DNA of 64,000 nt from Anaerolineaceae bacterium (GCA_002699585.1 PABP01000036.1:2333-66332), one strand, 5' to 3'. Positions 25,923 through 35,136 are shown, counted from the stretch's first letter. The notes: a model not told the origin generated them from the letters alone. A program made the numbers and translations.

Positions 25923-26887
25923 CTATAGCTCTTATACCAGTCCTCGGCTGAAGTCCAGGTTGTGTAGAAATCAGACCAGGGGCGTGCGTTGGCCGCTGTG
26001 ATGGCGCTCAGGCGTGCGAGACGCTCCGTACCGATGGTGGCCAGGAAGTTGGCGCGTTCTTCTGTCGATAGCGGCACAGCCTCTTTCCAGATCGCGCGGC
26101 CACCCAAAAAGCCAGTCGCCCCACTCTCGCAAGCGATCTGAACCTGTGGCTCATACTGCTCAAAATCAACGCCCGCGCTGAGGAGCACCCAGGGCACAAT
26201 CGAGGCGTCACTGAGGCGCGTACACTGTTTGCGCCACTCGTCATGATCCGCATTGTATTTGAGATCGACGGGGAATTCCATTTTGAGGATGTCGGTCCCT
26301 GTACGGCTGAGGCGGCGAGCGGTTTCCACGACGATGTCGGGACGCTTGGCGGCGAATTCGGCGCTATCTTTGCCATAGCTCTCGTCAATGCTGTAGGACA
26401 GCGGTTCGACAAAAAGCGGGATGTCCCAAGCATGGCATTCCTCAGCCGTTTTAGCGACCAATTCATCCAGCTCATCGGCCAGTTCGGGCTGCTCCGGGCT
26501 ATAGTAAATCAGGATTTTGACAGCATTCGCGCCCATCTTGCGGATTTTTTCCGGGGACCAACCGTCCAGGAATTCCACGCGGCGATAGGTGGCATCACCT
26601 GTGTAGCCCGTCTTTTCCAGGGCCATCAACAGGCCGGATGTACCGCTGACCTGCATGGCCGCTGACAGACCGTAGATGGGGTCCAGGAGCACGGCACTGG
26701 CTGATTGTGACAAGGCCGATGCCACTTCCATTTTGATTTGCACATAGGTTTCGTAAGGCGTGCCATCGGGCATCATGCGACGGTAGTTGCCACGCTGGTC
26801 AAAAGCCAGCATGCCGAAGACATCCGCTTGGGGCAGGCTACAGGCTTTGAGGCCACGATAGCGGCCAGGGGTGATTTGTTGGGTCAT
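25919..26887 (-). CDS. LacD-type class I aldolase
   Basis: 322 residues in the tagatose-1,6-bisphosphate aldolase (LacD) family, which also includes sulfofructose-phosphate aldolases such as YihT. MLAFDQRGNYRRMM opens the barrel. Two lysines match the family's active-site pair: Lys124 in AVKILIYYSPEQ and Lys202 in ILKMEFPV, the second being the likely Schiff-base former. It would cleave a ketose phosphate to DHAP or a related triose. The PfkB kinase gene lies 67 bp upstream on the same strand, so kinase then aldolase is likely; the sugar is not settled. Confidence 0.85.
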   Translation of the reverse strand: MTQQITPGRYRGLKACSLPQADVFGMLAFDQRGNYRRMMPDGTPYETYVQIKMEVASALSQSASAVLLDPIYGLSAAMQVSGTSGLLMALEKTGYTGDATYRRVEFLDGWSPEKIRKMGANAVKILIYYSPEQPELADELDELVAKTAEECHAWDIPLFVEPLSYSIDESYGKDSAEFAAKRPDIVVETARRLSRTGTDILKMEFPVDLKYNADHDEWRKQCTRLSDASIVPWVLLSAGVDFEQYEPQVQIACESGATGFLGGRAIWKEAVPLSTEERANFLATIGTERLARLSAITAANARPWSDFYTTWTSAEDWYKSYS

Positions 26888-26954
26888 GAGGTGCTACGCT
26901 CCTTTGGTTGTGCAGTTTTTGCTAATTCAATAATCGCTGACTGATTACAACAGT

Positions 26955-27896
26955 TCAATTCTGTGATGCCATGAAGTCGCGGACAGCGGCTAATTGCGCT
27001 GCGCCAGCCATCGGGCCTTGCTGGGTGACAGCCAATGCCCCACATGCATTCCCCAGACGGGCCGAATTCGTTAGCGATTGGCCACCAAGCCAACCCGCCA
27101 GGAACCCGGCATCGAAGCAATCGCCCGCTCCGGTAGGATCGACTTCGGTGACAGTAAAACCGGGCACATGCGACACACCCTGCTGGCTGTAGACTGTGCA
27201 ACCCGCTTCGCCCTCGGTGACGACGATAATACGCTGCGGATTATCCGCTAGCAGGCTATCAACTGCGCTGTTGAGGTCGGGCTGCTGCGTCAGGGCGACG
27301 AGTTCATCAGCGGTTGGGATGAGGACATCGGCTGCGGCAATGAAGGGTGCAAAGGCCGTTCGCGCCTGATCGATGGGCAGCATTTCCGGTCGCAGATTGG
27401 GGTCGAAGCTAAAGCGTGCCCCATTTTCCTGGGCAAGTGCCAAAGCCCTGCGGCCTGTTTCCAGGGCGTGCTGGCTCATGGAGAGCGTCGATCCCATCAG
27501 GTGCAAGCAGCGCAAGCCATCAAATAAGGCCGGGTCGAGCATATCCGGCGAAAGATCGCCGCCTGCGCCCAAGCTGAATACAAAATTACGAGAGCCATCG
27601 GCATTGTAGGCGACAAAGGCCACCCCGGTGGTCCGGTCCGGCAGGGTGTGCATCCCGGTAGCCATGATTTGATCGGCAGACAGTTGATTGAGCAGGCATT
27701 GGCCAAAGGCATCCTGGCCGACGCTGCCAATCGCGCCCACGCTCAAACCGAGACGCGCGGCCTGCACCGCACAAATAAAAGGTGCGCCGCTGGGGTACGG
27801 CCCAATGAAGGGTCCCGGTTGGTGCAAAGGCTGGTCGATGCCTGTGCGCATGACTTCAACCAGTGCTTCGCCTACGATTAAGAGGTCAAGTGCCAT
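26955..27896 (-). CDS. PfkB-family sugar kinase, tagatose-kinase-like
   Basis: About 313 residues (ATG at 27896; a TTG one codon upstream is less likely). FIGPYPSGAPFICAVQAARLGLSVGAIGSVGQDAFG is the N-terminal PfkB signature and resembles tagatose kinases. The C-terminal signature VDPTGAGDCFDAGFLAG provides the anion hole and catalytic Asp. It would phosphorylate a hexose or ketose in the cytoplasm for the LacD-type aldolase encoded just downstream. If the aldolase needs a bisphosphate, a second kinase must come from elsewhere. Confidence 0.88.
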   Translation of the reverse strand: MALDLLIVGEALVEVMRTGIDQPLHQPGPFIGPYPSGAPFICAVQAARLGLSVGAIGSVGQDAFGQCLLNQLSADQIMATGMHTLPDRTTGVAFVAYNADGSRNFVFSLGAGGDLSPDMLDPALFDGLRCLHLMGSTLSMSQHALETGRRALALAQENGARFSFDPNLRPEMLPIDQARTAFAPFIAAADVLIPTADELVALTQQPDLNSAVDSLLADNPQRIIVVTEGEAGCTVYSQQGVSHVPGFTVTEVDPTGAGDCFDAGFLAGWLGGQSLTNSARLGNACGALAVTQQGPMAGAAQLAAVRDFMASQN

Positions 27897-28051
27897 CAAA
27901 GATGCTCGACTGTCGGTACAATAAGCTCATTATTCACATGCCTTATCCGGCAAAAATTAGCGACAAGGCAATGGGCTGAGTTTAGCCTTTTTGGGATGCT
28001 TTGTCACGGTTGGCCCATTGCCATACCCTGACGCAGAGGAGTCCATTTATC

Positions 28052-28780
28052 ATGAAAGTGATTGCACATCGCGGGGACCACAGCCAGGTCCCCAGCAATA
28101 CGATGGCCGCGTTCCAGGCAGCGCAGGATGCAGGCGCGTATGGTTTTGAATTTGATGTACGCATTAGCAGCGACGACGTGCCGATTGTCTTCCACAATTT
28201 TACGCTGAAGGGCACCACTGGCGCGGGCATCGTCTCGGAACAGTCACTTGCAGATTTGCAGGCTGTCAGGCTCATCGGCACAGATGGCCAACATAGCGAA
28301 CATGGCATTCCGATGCTGGATGACGTGCTGACGACCTTCGCCGGGAAGCTGTACCTGGAAGTGCATGTGCAGCCCTTTGTTCCAGAGATCATCCCGATAA
28401 TGGCGACGCATTTGCAGCGCGTGAAAGCGTATTGGCCGATGATGGAAATAACCTCGTATGAGCCAGCGATTTTGCTGGGGATTCAGGCGCGGTGCCCAGG
28501 GCTAGCGACCGATTTGCTGGCTCCAAGGGCGGAAGCCTGGACAACGCCGAAAATTGTCAGCCGCCTGACGGTTGAAAAAGGCAAGCTGGCCCAGGCACGG
28601 GCGGTCCATGTGCATCCTAGCCAATTGACGCCGGAGACAGTCGATTATATGCGTGGGCACGGCTTCGACATCCACGCATGGGATGTCAACGATGCGGATA
28701 CGCTGGCGCAGCTGCTGGCGCTGGGTGTGGATCAATTCACCAGCGACCCTATTCACCTGTTTCTTGAAGATGGCCCTTAA
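28052..28780 (+). CDS. Glycerophosphodiester phosphodiesterase
   Basis: 242 residues from MKVIAHRGDHSQVPSNTMAAF; AGAGGAG upstream supports this ATG over one at 28001. HRG with GAYGFEFDVRIS and VFHNFTLKGTTG gives the GDPD metal and catalytic residues (His, Glu, Asp, His). The ending HAWDVNDADTLAQLLALGVDQFTSDPIH is typical. No signal peptide, so it would hydrolyse deacylated phospholipid head-groups in the cytoplasm to glycerol-3-phosphate. Confidence 0.92.
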   Translation: MKVIAHRGDHSQVPSNTMAAFQAAQDAGAYGFEFDVRISSDDVPIVFHNFTLKGTTGAGIVSEQSLADLQAVRLIGTDGQHSEHGIPMLDDVLTTFAGKLYLEVHVQPFVPEIIPIMATHLQRVKAYWPMMEITSYEPAILLGIQARCPGLATDLLAPRAEAWTTPKIVSRLTVEKGKLAQARAVHVHPSQLTPETVDYMRGHGFDIHAWDVNDADTLAQLLALGVDQFTSDPIHLFLEDGP

Positions 28781-28907
28781 TTGTCATTTTGGCTGGCTAT
28801 TTCGGGGTCAAACGTCACAATAGACATTAAATTTGTATCAAGCTCATCCTGTACTGATGCTTTTTTGGTATCATCAAGCGTAGTGTCGATTTAGAAACGA
28901 GGCAATT

Positions 28908-29996
28908 ATGTCTAAGATGAAAGAACTTCAAAAATTAGGCCAGTCAATCTGGCTGGATTACATCAGCCGTGACCTTATTCAGTCCGGCGGATTGCAAGAT
29001 CTGGTTGATCGTGGGCTGATGGGCGTGACGTCCAACCCGGCGATTTTCGAGAAGGCCCTGTCCGAAGGCCATGCGTATGATAGCCAATTGACTAACCTGG
29101 CTGAGCAGAAGACAGAAGCCATTGATGCTTATGAGGCACTGGCTATCCGCGATATTCAGCAAGCGACAGATATTCTGCGTCCGGTTTATGATGCAACCGA
29201 TGGCGTCGATGGTTATGTGAGCCTGGAAGTCAACCCACACCTGGCTTATGAAACCAATGACACCATCGCGGAAGCTGAGCGCCTGTACGCAGCGGTTGAT
29301 CGGCCTAATGTGATGATTAAAGTCCCGGCGACGGAACATGGTCTGGTCGCGATTGAGCGTTTGATTGGCCAGGGCATCAATATCAACGTCACGCTGATGT
29401 TTTCTATGGCGCATTATGACGCGGTCGCTATGGCTTATATCAAGGGGTTGGAAGCCTTGAAAGCCAACGGCGGTGATCTCCCCAAAGTGGCTTCGGTAGC
29501 GTCGTTCTTCGTCAGCCGCGTGGATGCCAAGCTCGACCCGATTCTGGATGAACTGGGCGCGAAGCACCTCAAAGGCAAGATCGCTATCGCCAATTCCAAG
29601 CAGGTCTATAAGCGCTTTGAAAAACTGTTCAGTGGCGAACGCTGGGAAGCCCTGGCGAATGCCGGTGCGCGCGTCCAACGACCGCTGTGGGCGAGCACCA
29701 GCACCAAAGATCCGTCCTACCCGGATACGCTGTACGTCGATAACCTGATTGGCCCGCATACGGTCAATACGCTGCCGCCAGATACGCTAGATGCCTTTGC
29801 CGACCACGGGACCATCGAACGCACGGTGGATGCGGACATGGCCGCCGCCGACAAAGCGGTTGCTGAATTGACCGATTATAAGATCAATCTGCTGGAAGTT
29901 GGCGAAGAATTGCAACGCGAAGGTGTCGAGAAGTTCAATAAGCCATTTGATGCGCTGCTGCAAACCATCACCCACCAGATTAAGCAGGTCATGTAA
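28908..29996 (+). CDS. tal: Transaldolase
   Basis: 362 residues, the long bacterial type. LGQSIWLDYISRDLIQSG and GLMGVTSNPAIFEKA give the N-terminal barrel. The Schiff-base lysine is Lys138 in NVMIKVPATEHG, and GININVTLMFSMAHYDAVAMAYIKGLEAL, SVASFFVSRVDAKLD and LWASTSTKDPSYPD complete the family motifs. It moves dihydroxyacetone between sugar phosphates in the pentose phosphate pathway. It is preceded by an extended -10 like TGGTATCAT and followed by a terminator, so it is probably expressed alone. Confidence 0.95.
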   Translation: MSKMKELQKLGQSIWLDYISRDLIQSGGLQDLVDRGLMGVTSNPAIFEKALSEGHAYDSQLTNLAEQKTEAIDAYEALAIRDIQQATDILRPVYDATDGVDGYVSLEVNPHLAYETNDTIAEAERLYAAVDRPNVMIKVPATEHGLVAIERLIGQGININVTLMFSMAHYDAVAMAYIKGLEALKANGGDLPKVASVASFFVSRVDAKLDPILDELGAKHLKGKIAIANSKQVYKRFEKLFSGERWEALANAGARVQRPLWASTSTKDPSYPDTLYVDNLIGPHTVNTLPPDTLDAFADHGTIERTVDADMAAADKAVAELTDYKINLLEVGEELQREGVEKFNKPFDALLQTITHQIKQVM

Positions 29997-30022
29997 CGGC
30001 TTCAAACCTATATTTTTCAATC

Positions 30023-30052
30023 AAAAGCGCTGGCAAATGCTGGCGCTTTTTG
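30023..30052 (+). terminator. Intrinsic terminator after transaldolase
   Basis: AAAAGCGC stem with GCGCTTTT, inner pairs GCA/TGC, then TGATT. Confidence 0.75.
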
Positions 30053-30250
30053 ATTGCCTAACCAGGCACTATCCCCCAATATTTACCCGCTTTCTGCGGC
30101 TTATTATCAAGCCCTAATTTAATCGTACACGGTTCTTGCAGGGACTTTATTGCCTATCAATGCCCTGCACATTTGGCTGTCCTATACTGAAATTGAAGTC
30201 AGAAGTTAAAACAAATGCATCGCTCCTGATGCAAAAAAGGAGATTGAGAC

Positions 30251-30898
30251 ATGCAATTTAAAGAAGGCGCAACTGTTTATACATCTAATGGTGACACCGT
30301 CGGTGATATTGAACGTTTTGTGATTGATCCACGCGATCATGAAGTCATCGGGCTGGTTGTCCGTAAAGGCTTCTTGTTTACGGAAGACCGCGTGGTCCCG
30401 GTGGACATGGTCAAAGAATCCGAGGAAGATCGTGTTACCCTGGCGACAGATCGTAGAAATGCGGACGACTTCCCCGTTTATAAGGAAACGCATTACGTCA
30501 CACCAGAAGAGGCCGATCTAGCTGATCGATATACCCGTACGACCACGCCGACCTACTACTACCCGCCCTATGGCGTGCCCATGTGGTTTGGCGCGGGGCG
30601 CGTTCCTTATGCTGAGCCAGTTGGCGTTGAAGTGGAAGAACGAAACATCCCGGCAGGTTCGGTAGCGCTCAAGGAAGGCGCCAACGTCATCAGCCTGGAC
30701 GATAAGCATGTCGGTGATGTTGAACGAGTCTACACCGATGCCAATTCCGACATTACCCACTTTGCGATTACGCAGGGATTGCTCTTCAAAGACGAAAAGG
30801 TCCTGCCTCTGTCCTGGGTGAGCGACATCCGCGACGATGAAGTGCATCTGGCCGTCACGGCGAAGACGCTGGAGCAACTCAATACGCGCTCAAGCTAA
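30251..30898 (+). CDS. Double PRC-barrel domain protein
   Basis: 215 residues. Two similar halves: FKEGATVYTSNGDTVGDIERFVIDPRDHEVIGLVVRKGFLFTEDRVVPVDMV (about 3-55) and LKEGANVISLDDKHVGDVERVYTDANSDITHFAITQGLLFKDEKVLPLSWVS (about 138-190). They are joined by a Tyr/Pro-rich linker. PRC barrels bind RNA or proteins; the role here is unknown. AAAGGAG lies upstream of the ATG. It opens the stress-type cluster up to 33 kb. Confidence 0.88.
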   Translation: MQFKEGATVYTSNGDTVGDIERFVIDPRDHEVIGLVVRKGFLFTEDRVVPVDMVKESEEDRVTLATDRRNADDFPVYKETHYVTPEEADLADRYTRTTTPTYYYPPYGVPMWFGAGRVPYAEPVGVEVEERNIPAGSVALKEGANVISLDDKHVGDVERVYTDANSDITHFAITQGLLFKDEKVLPLSWVSDIRDDEVHLAVTAKTLEQLNTRSS

Positions 30899-30910
30899 AG
30901 ATAGTAAGGT

Positions 30911-30941
30911 AAGAAACGCCCCCTGTTGGGGCGTTTTTACT
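30911..30941 (+). terminator. Intrinsic terminator after PRC-barrel gene
   Basis: AACGCCCC-CTGTT-GGGGCGTT followed by TTTAC. The gap from here to 31256 (about 315 bp) is A/T-rich; I see no gene in it, only room for the promoter of the DJ-1-type gene. Confidence 0.85.
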
Positions 30942-31256
30942 TGAAACTACCCGGATATGTGGCCTGGGAGAACACCTTAGCATCAGTTAAATGGCATTCT
31001 GGGCAATACAACAGCATTCATATAGTGAGCCGTTTCGTTGTTTAACTTGAGGACTTAAGCTGTAGTCAAATTGATGTTCAGGCATCAGTACTTAAGGTCA
31101 ATTTTCTATTCCTCAATAACATCACGCCCACCTGACTAAAAAATGATCGAACGTGAGTATCCGTTCCCAAGAATTTTTACGACTTTTGTTTGCCATTTTT
31201 TGTTAAGAATTTTATTACAAGTTCGCCAGATTAGACAAACAAAGGAGCATCACATT

Positions 31257-31814
31257 ATGGATAAGCAATTGAACGGTAAAAAAGTCGCTATTCTCGTCGA
31301 AAATGGCTTTGAGCAAGTCGAGCTGACCAAGCCCAAGCAGGCCCTAGACGATGCGGGTGCAACGACGCATATCGTTTCTCCGCAGCAGAATGAGGTGAAA
31401 AGCTGGGTCCACACCGACTGGGGCAAATCTTTCCCGGTGGATGTGCAGCTCAAGAACGCCAAGGCCGATGACTATGATGCCCTGCTGCTACCAGGCGGCG
31501 TCATGAACCCGGATAACTTGCGCCGGAACGAGGCCGTTCAGGAATTTGTGCGGGCCTTCTTCAATGCAGGCAAACCGGTTGCGGCCATCTGCCATGCGCC
31601 GTGGACATTGATCGACGCAGGTGTGGTCGAAGGCCGAACGCTGACGTCATACCATACGTTGCAGGCAGACCTCAAGAACGCGGGCGCCAACTGGGTCAAC
31701 CGCGAGGTCGTTGTCGATAACGGGCTGGTGACGAGCCGTAACCCTGATGACATCCCGGCATTTAACGACAAGATGATCGAAGAAATCGCTGAAGGCATCC
31801 ACGAAATGAGCTAG
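31257..31814 (+). CDS. DJ-1/PfpI family protein
   Basis: 185 residues from MDKQLNGKKVAILVENGFEQ; AAAGGAG just upstream fixes this start over the in-frame ATG at 31143. The nucleophile elbow is AAICHAPWTLIDAG, with the reactive Cys followed by His as in PfpI/YhbO-type proteins (proteolytic or deglycase roles are debated). EVVVDNGLVTSRNPDDIPAF is the conserved C-terminal motif. It sits among other stress-associated small proteins. Confidence 0.93.
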   Translation: MDKQLNGKKVAILVENGFEQVELTKPKQALDDAGATTHIVSPQQNEVKSWVHTDWGKSFPVDVQLKNAKADDYDALLLPGGVMNPDNLRRNEAVQEFVRAFFNAGKPVAAICHAPWTLIDAGVVEGRTLTSYHTLQADLKNAGANWVNREVVVDNGLVTSRNPDDIPAFNDKMIEEIAEGIHEMS

Positions 31815-31889
31815 TGCCTCTTGTAGGCAATCGCTCAATGTAAATACGAGAAGTCAACTCAAGTAAGAGAAGTCAACTAAGGAGGAAAC

Positions 31890-32108
31890 ATGTCTAAGGT
31901 TGCTAAAGTTATCGAATTAGTCGGAACATCCAGCTCTGGTTTAGAAGATGCCGTACAGGTCGCGGTCAACGAAGCCGCCAAATCGGTACGCAACATCACG
32001 GGCGTCGAAATCACGAATATGACCGCCCATGTTAACAACAACCAGGTCACGGAATGGCGCGCGACCGTCAAAGTGGCTTTTGGTATCGAAGGCAATGCGT
32101 CTAGCTAA
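31890..32108 (+). CDS. Dodecin
   Basis: 72 residues. MSKVAKVIELVGTSSSGLEDAVQVAVNEAAKSVRNITGVEITNMTAHV and VTEWRATVKVAFGIE match dodecins, small flavin-storing proteins that form dodecamers; the Trp in TEWRATVK stacks on flavin. AAGGAGGAAAC precedes the ATG. It may buffer flavin for the organism, including the FMN/flavoprotein system encoded at 35-38 kb, but no direct link is shown. Confidence 0.95.
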   Translation: MSKVAKVIELVGTSSSGLEDAVQVAVNEAAKSVRNITGVEITNMTAHVNNNQVTEWRATVKVAFGIEGNASS

Positions 32109-32198
32109 CGCTCTAACCAAAGCTGTAGCGAAAGTGCTACGAATTAACGATCTCGAATGATCTCGTTTATCGAAGTATCCCAACTAAGGAGGAGACGT

Positions 32199-32651
32199 AT
32201 GAACACCCAGACAATGACATGCAAAGTGATTATGACGCCCAATCCGCAGTGCTGCACGCCGCAAACCGCCGTACAGGATGTGGCCCAGATGATGAAATCG
32301 GTCGATGCGGGTTCAATCCCGGTTGTAGAAAGTGAAAGCAACCGACGGATCGTCGGCATCGTGACCGACCGTGACCTGGCGCTGAAAGTCGTTAGTGAGG
32401 GACGTGATCCGAACACAACGCGCGTACAAGACGTGATGTCAGCGGATGTTGTGACCTGTAACGAACGAGACAGCCTGGAGAGCGCGATGAAGTCCATGTC
32501 GGACTACCAGATACGCCGTATCCCGGTCGTCAATGATCGCAAAGAAATTATCGGCGTCATCGCCCAGGCAGATGTTGCGACCCGCACCGAGCAGCCCATG
32601 CAAACGGCGGAAGTCGTCGAGGAAATTTCACAGTCTAATGGTGAGATTTAA
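32199..32651 (+). CDS. CBS-domain pair protein
   Basis: 150 residues from MNTQTMTCKVIMTPNPQCC, with AAGGAGGAG in front. Two CBS repeats: VIMTPNP...GSIPVVESESNRRIVGIVTDRDLAL and DVMSADVVTCNERDS...RRIPVVNDRKEIIGVIAQADVA. Such stand-alone pairs bind adenine nucleotides as energy or stress sensors. It lies between dodecin and a DUF6582-like gene with short gaps, probably the same transcript. Confidence 0.93.
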   Translation: MNTQTMTCKVIMTPNPQCCTPQTAVQDVAQMMKSVDAGSIPVVESESNRRIVGIVTDRDLALKVVSEGRDPNTTRVQDVMSADVVTCNERDSLESAMKSMSDYQIRRIPVVNDRKEIIGVIAQADVATRTEQPMQTAEVVEEISQSNGEI

Positions 32652-32695
32652 GTAGAGGCACAGCCTAAAAACTCGGCTTAGAAAAGGAGCAAATC

Positions 32696-32950
32696 ATGGC
32701 GAACATCAAACGACGCGATGATGTCAATCCAGATGCCGGGATACATGACCACGGCGATGTCGAATTCGCCGACCCGGTGAACAACAAGTATCCGATTGAC
32801 ACCGACAAGCATATCCGGGCAGCGTGGAGCTACATTAACCACGAAGACAATGCTGACGAATATGATCAGGATGAAGTCAAGATCATCAAAAAGCGCATCA
32901 AACGCGCAGCCGATGATCACGGCATCGAGATTAGCTCCGACGACGAGTAA
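32696..32950 (+). CDS. DUF6582-like small acidic protein
   Basis: 84 residues, strongly charged. NNKYPIDTDKHIRAAWSYINHEDNADEYDQDEVKIIKKRIKRAADDHGIEI resembles the DUF6582 family (KYPID..EHVRAAW). AAAGGAGC precedes the ATG and a terminator follows. Function unknown. Confidence 0.75.
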   Translation: MANIKRRDDVNPDAGIHDHGDVEFADPVNNKYPIDTDKHIRAAWSYINHEDNADEYDQDEVKIIKKRIKRAADDHGIEISSDDE

Positions 32951-32960
32951 CACCATCAAG

Positions 32961-32993
32961 GTTCCAGCCGCCCCGGTAGCTGGAACTTTTTTC
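32961..32993 (+). terminator. Intrinsic terminator
   Basis: GTTCCAGC-N-GCTGGAAC hairpin then TTTTTTC. Confidence 0.85.
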
Positions 32994-33017
32994 ATTTGAT
33001 TCGATAAGGAGACAAAC

Positions 33018-33791
33018 ATGTTAAACCATAAGCACAGTCACTTTATGAAAAAGGTCCTTCGTGCATTGCCGATTGTCCTGGTGCTGGCCTTTGCGAGCAG
33101 CCTGGTCGCGGCCCAGGATAGCAGTGGCAACACGGGGGATGCGACACAAGGGCGCACCCTGTCCGTGGTTGGGATAGGCAGCGCTAGCGGTACGCCAGAC
33201 ATCGCATTCATTCAAGTCGGTATCGAAGTACAGAATGAAAACGTTGGCACAGCGGTTGATGAAGTCAACCAGCGTATGAACGAGGTCATCACGGCGCTAA
33301 AGGATGCAGGCATCCCGGAGACAGACATCCGCACCACCAACTTTTCCGTCAATCAGCAACAGCAGCCAAGGCCTGCCGGCCAAACAGCGAGCGATACAGC
33401 TCAGGACATCTATGCCGTCAGCAACATCGCCCAGGTGCGCGTGGCCAATATTGATGACATCAGCAATATCATCCAGCTTGCGCTGGATTCCGGCGCAAAC
33501 CGTATGTATGGGCTGAACTTTGGTATTGAAGATTCTGCTGCGTTAATCAGTCAGGCTCGCCAGAATGCGGTCGCCAATGCCCGTGCTCGTGCGGAAGAAT
33601 TAGCCAGCGAGTTTGGCGTTACGCTAGGTGAACCCATCACGATTAATGAGTATGACAGCGGCGGCAACCCGGTTGCCCTTGAAAGTGCTTCTATGGGTGG
33701 CGCCGCGCCCGCACCGATCATCAGCCAGGGGCAGCAATCGGTGTCAATACGCCTCGAAGTCACATTTGAGATTACGAGCGCAGCCGACTAA
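33018..33791 (+). CDS. SIMPL-domain secreted protein (DUF541)
   Basis: 257 residues; AAGGAGACAAAC precedes the ATG. A Sec signal peptide (KKVLRALPIVLVLAFASSLVAA|QDS) is followed by the SIMPL fold: TLSVVGIGSASGTPDIAFIQVGIEVQNENVGTAVDEVNQRMNEVITALKDAGI, DIRTTNFSVNQQ and ISQARQNAVANARARAEELASEFGVTLG. Members are periplasmic or surface proteins linked to oxidative stress. The last gene of the stress-type cluster. Confidence 0.9.
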   Translation: MLNHKHSHFMKKVLRALPIVLVLAFASSLVAAQDSSGNTGDATQGRTLSVVGIGSASGTPDIAFIQVGIEVQNENVGTAVDEVNQRMNEVITALKDAGIPETDIRTTNFSVNQQQQPRPAGQTASDTAQDIYAVSNIAQVRVANIDDISNIIQLALDSGANRMYGLNFGIEDSAALISQARQNAVANARARAEELASEFGVTLGEPITINEYDSGGNPVALESASMGGAAPAPIISQGQQSVSIRLEVTFEITSAAD

Positions 33792-33842
33792 CAGCAGTCT
33801 ATAACTTACAACGATCTCAAATTTATCTGATCGCTTGCTTGA

Positions 33843-33884
33843 TAACGAAGAAGGGCCGCCCAATTGAGCGGCCCTTCTTCGTTA
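33843..33884. terminator. Bidirectional terminator
   Basis: A long stem AACGAAGAAGGGCCGC with GCGGCCCTTCTTCGTT lies between two converging genes, with A and T tracts on both sides. Confidence 0.8.
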
Positions 33885-33922
33885 TTACTGGTGTAAAACT
33901 GTGAAAGTGAAAAAGCGGGCTC

Positions 33923-34432
33923 TTAGTTCGCGGTACAGGCATCAGCCAGCAGGGCAGCGATGTTTATATCAGGGCCTTCGACTTCGGCCATCGTCGCGCT
34001 GGAAATGGTCCAGATGGGTGCTTCGTTGGATTCCTGCGGCGGCAGGTTCGGTTTATGGGTCACAAAGCAGCCCGCATAGGTGTGCTGCGTTCCATCGGTA
34101 TGGTCAGCAACCACGACCGTGGGCACCTGAGCGAACAGGTTACCAGCACCGGGATCAATGCGCGTAGGTGGCTCAACGATAAGCTGAACACCCTCTGTAT
34201 CACTGAAGCCAGCAGCGAAATCCTCGTAGGTCTGGGAGGTGTTCCGCCAGTAGCCATAAGCCCGTTGGTAGTCCTTCAGTTCGATGGCGTTGTAGTAGGA
34301 CGCCAACATGCTAACCGGACTATTGAGATCTTCATACGCTAGCTCTGGCTGGGATTGATCGCTGGTCTGGGCAGCAACAACGGTCGTCAAAACGAAGAAG
34401 ACACTTAGAGCGAACAGACTCAAGCGTTTCAT
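33923..34432 (-). CDS. Hypothetical secreted protein
   Basis: 169 residues with a Sec signal peptide (LSLFALSVFFVLTTVVAA|QTS). The mature part DLNSPVSMLASYYNAIELKDYQRAYGYWRN resembles NTF2-like or SnoaL-type folds that occur in secreted proteins. Cysteines in YAGCF and ADACTAN could form a disulfide. AAAGGATGA precedes the ATG. The 193-bp gap to the next gene holds nothing obvious. Confidence 0.65.
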   Translation of the reverse strand: MKRLSLFALSVFFVLTTVVAAQTSDQSQPELAYEDLNSPVSMLASYYNAIELKDYQRAYGYWRNTSQTYEDFAAGFSDTEGVQLIVEPPTRIDPGAGNLFAQVPTVVVADHTDGTQHTYAGCFVTHKPNLPPQESNEAPIWTISSATMAEVEGPDINIAALLADACTAN

Positions 34433-34625
34433 GTGTATATCATCCTTTACTTCAATGTTTCAATGGCAAATTGCCAACCCATCAGGTTGTCAACAAGCAA
34501 TGGCCATTGGTCATTGCGCTTGAACTATGCGCCTTGAAGGTAGGAAGCAGGTTATGCATATACAAGAGGTTTGTTAGATATGTATGATTGCAGCAAGAGG
34601 ATAAATCCCCTTGCTGGGGGTTGCC

Positions 34626-35015
34626 CTAGCGCTGGCGGTTGAGCTGGCCGATGGCCCGATGAGCCTGCCCCATTGTTTCGACAAAAACATAGTCGATATG
34701 GCCACCGAACACCCGATAATAGGATTCGGCAGTTTCTAGTTGCTGCTTAAACGCCTCATCGGCGCCGAGGAAGATATAGCGCCCGATATTGGGGGTGGCA
34801 TCAGCATAGGCATCGGCCAATAAATCGACCACATCCATCGGCATGGACCCAGCTTCACGCAGGTCTGCCAGCAGATCGACGGTATGCAGGACTGAGGAAA
34901 ACCCATATTCCAGATCTTGATCGACCTGAGCGAATTCGTCCCAATCCCAGGGGGCGACAAAGGATAAAACCAGTGCCCGTTTGTCTTCGTTGTACCACCT
35001 GACAGATACGCTCAT
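34626..35015 (-). CDS. STAS-like hypothetical protein
   Basis: 129 residues from MSVSVRWYNEDKRALVL, with GAGGACC upstream; an earlier GTG at 35027 is less likely. WDWDEFAQVDQDLEYGFSSVLHTVDLLADLREA looks like a STAS/SpoIIAA-like alpha/beta fold. Soluble. Function unknown. Confidence 0.6.
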   Translation of the reverse strand: MSVSVRWYNEDKRALVLSFVAPWDWDEFAQVDQDLEYGFSSVLHTVDLLADLREAGSMPMDVVDLLADAYADATPNIGRYIFLGADEAFKQQLETAESYYRVFGGHIDYVFVETMGQAHRAIGQLNRQR

Positions 35016-35136
35016 GAGGGTCCTCACATCGCTTATGCGTTATACACCCTTTTACGCATTGGTCGGCTGCGAGTTGCGTGCAATAGGATCAACATCGGGA
35101 TTTTGGATGACGTCCAACACAAACACAAACGAAAAC

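Noticed and set aside
28944-29759. 271-codon frame opposite transaldolase
   Set aside because: Fully antisense to a certain gene, no ribosome site or family pattern.
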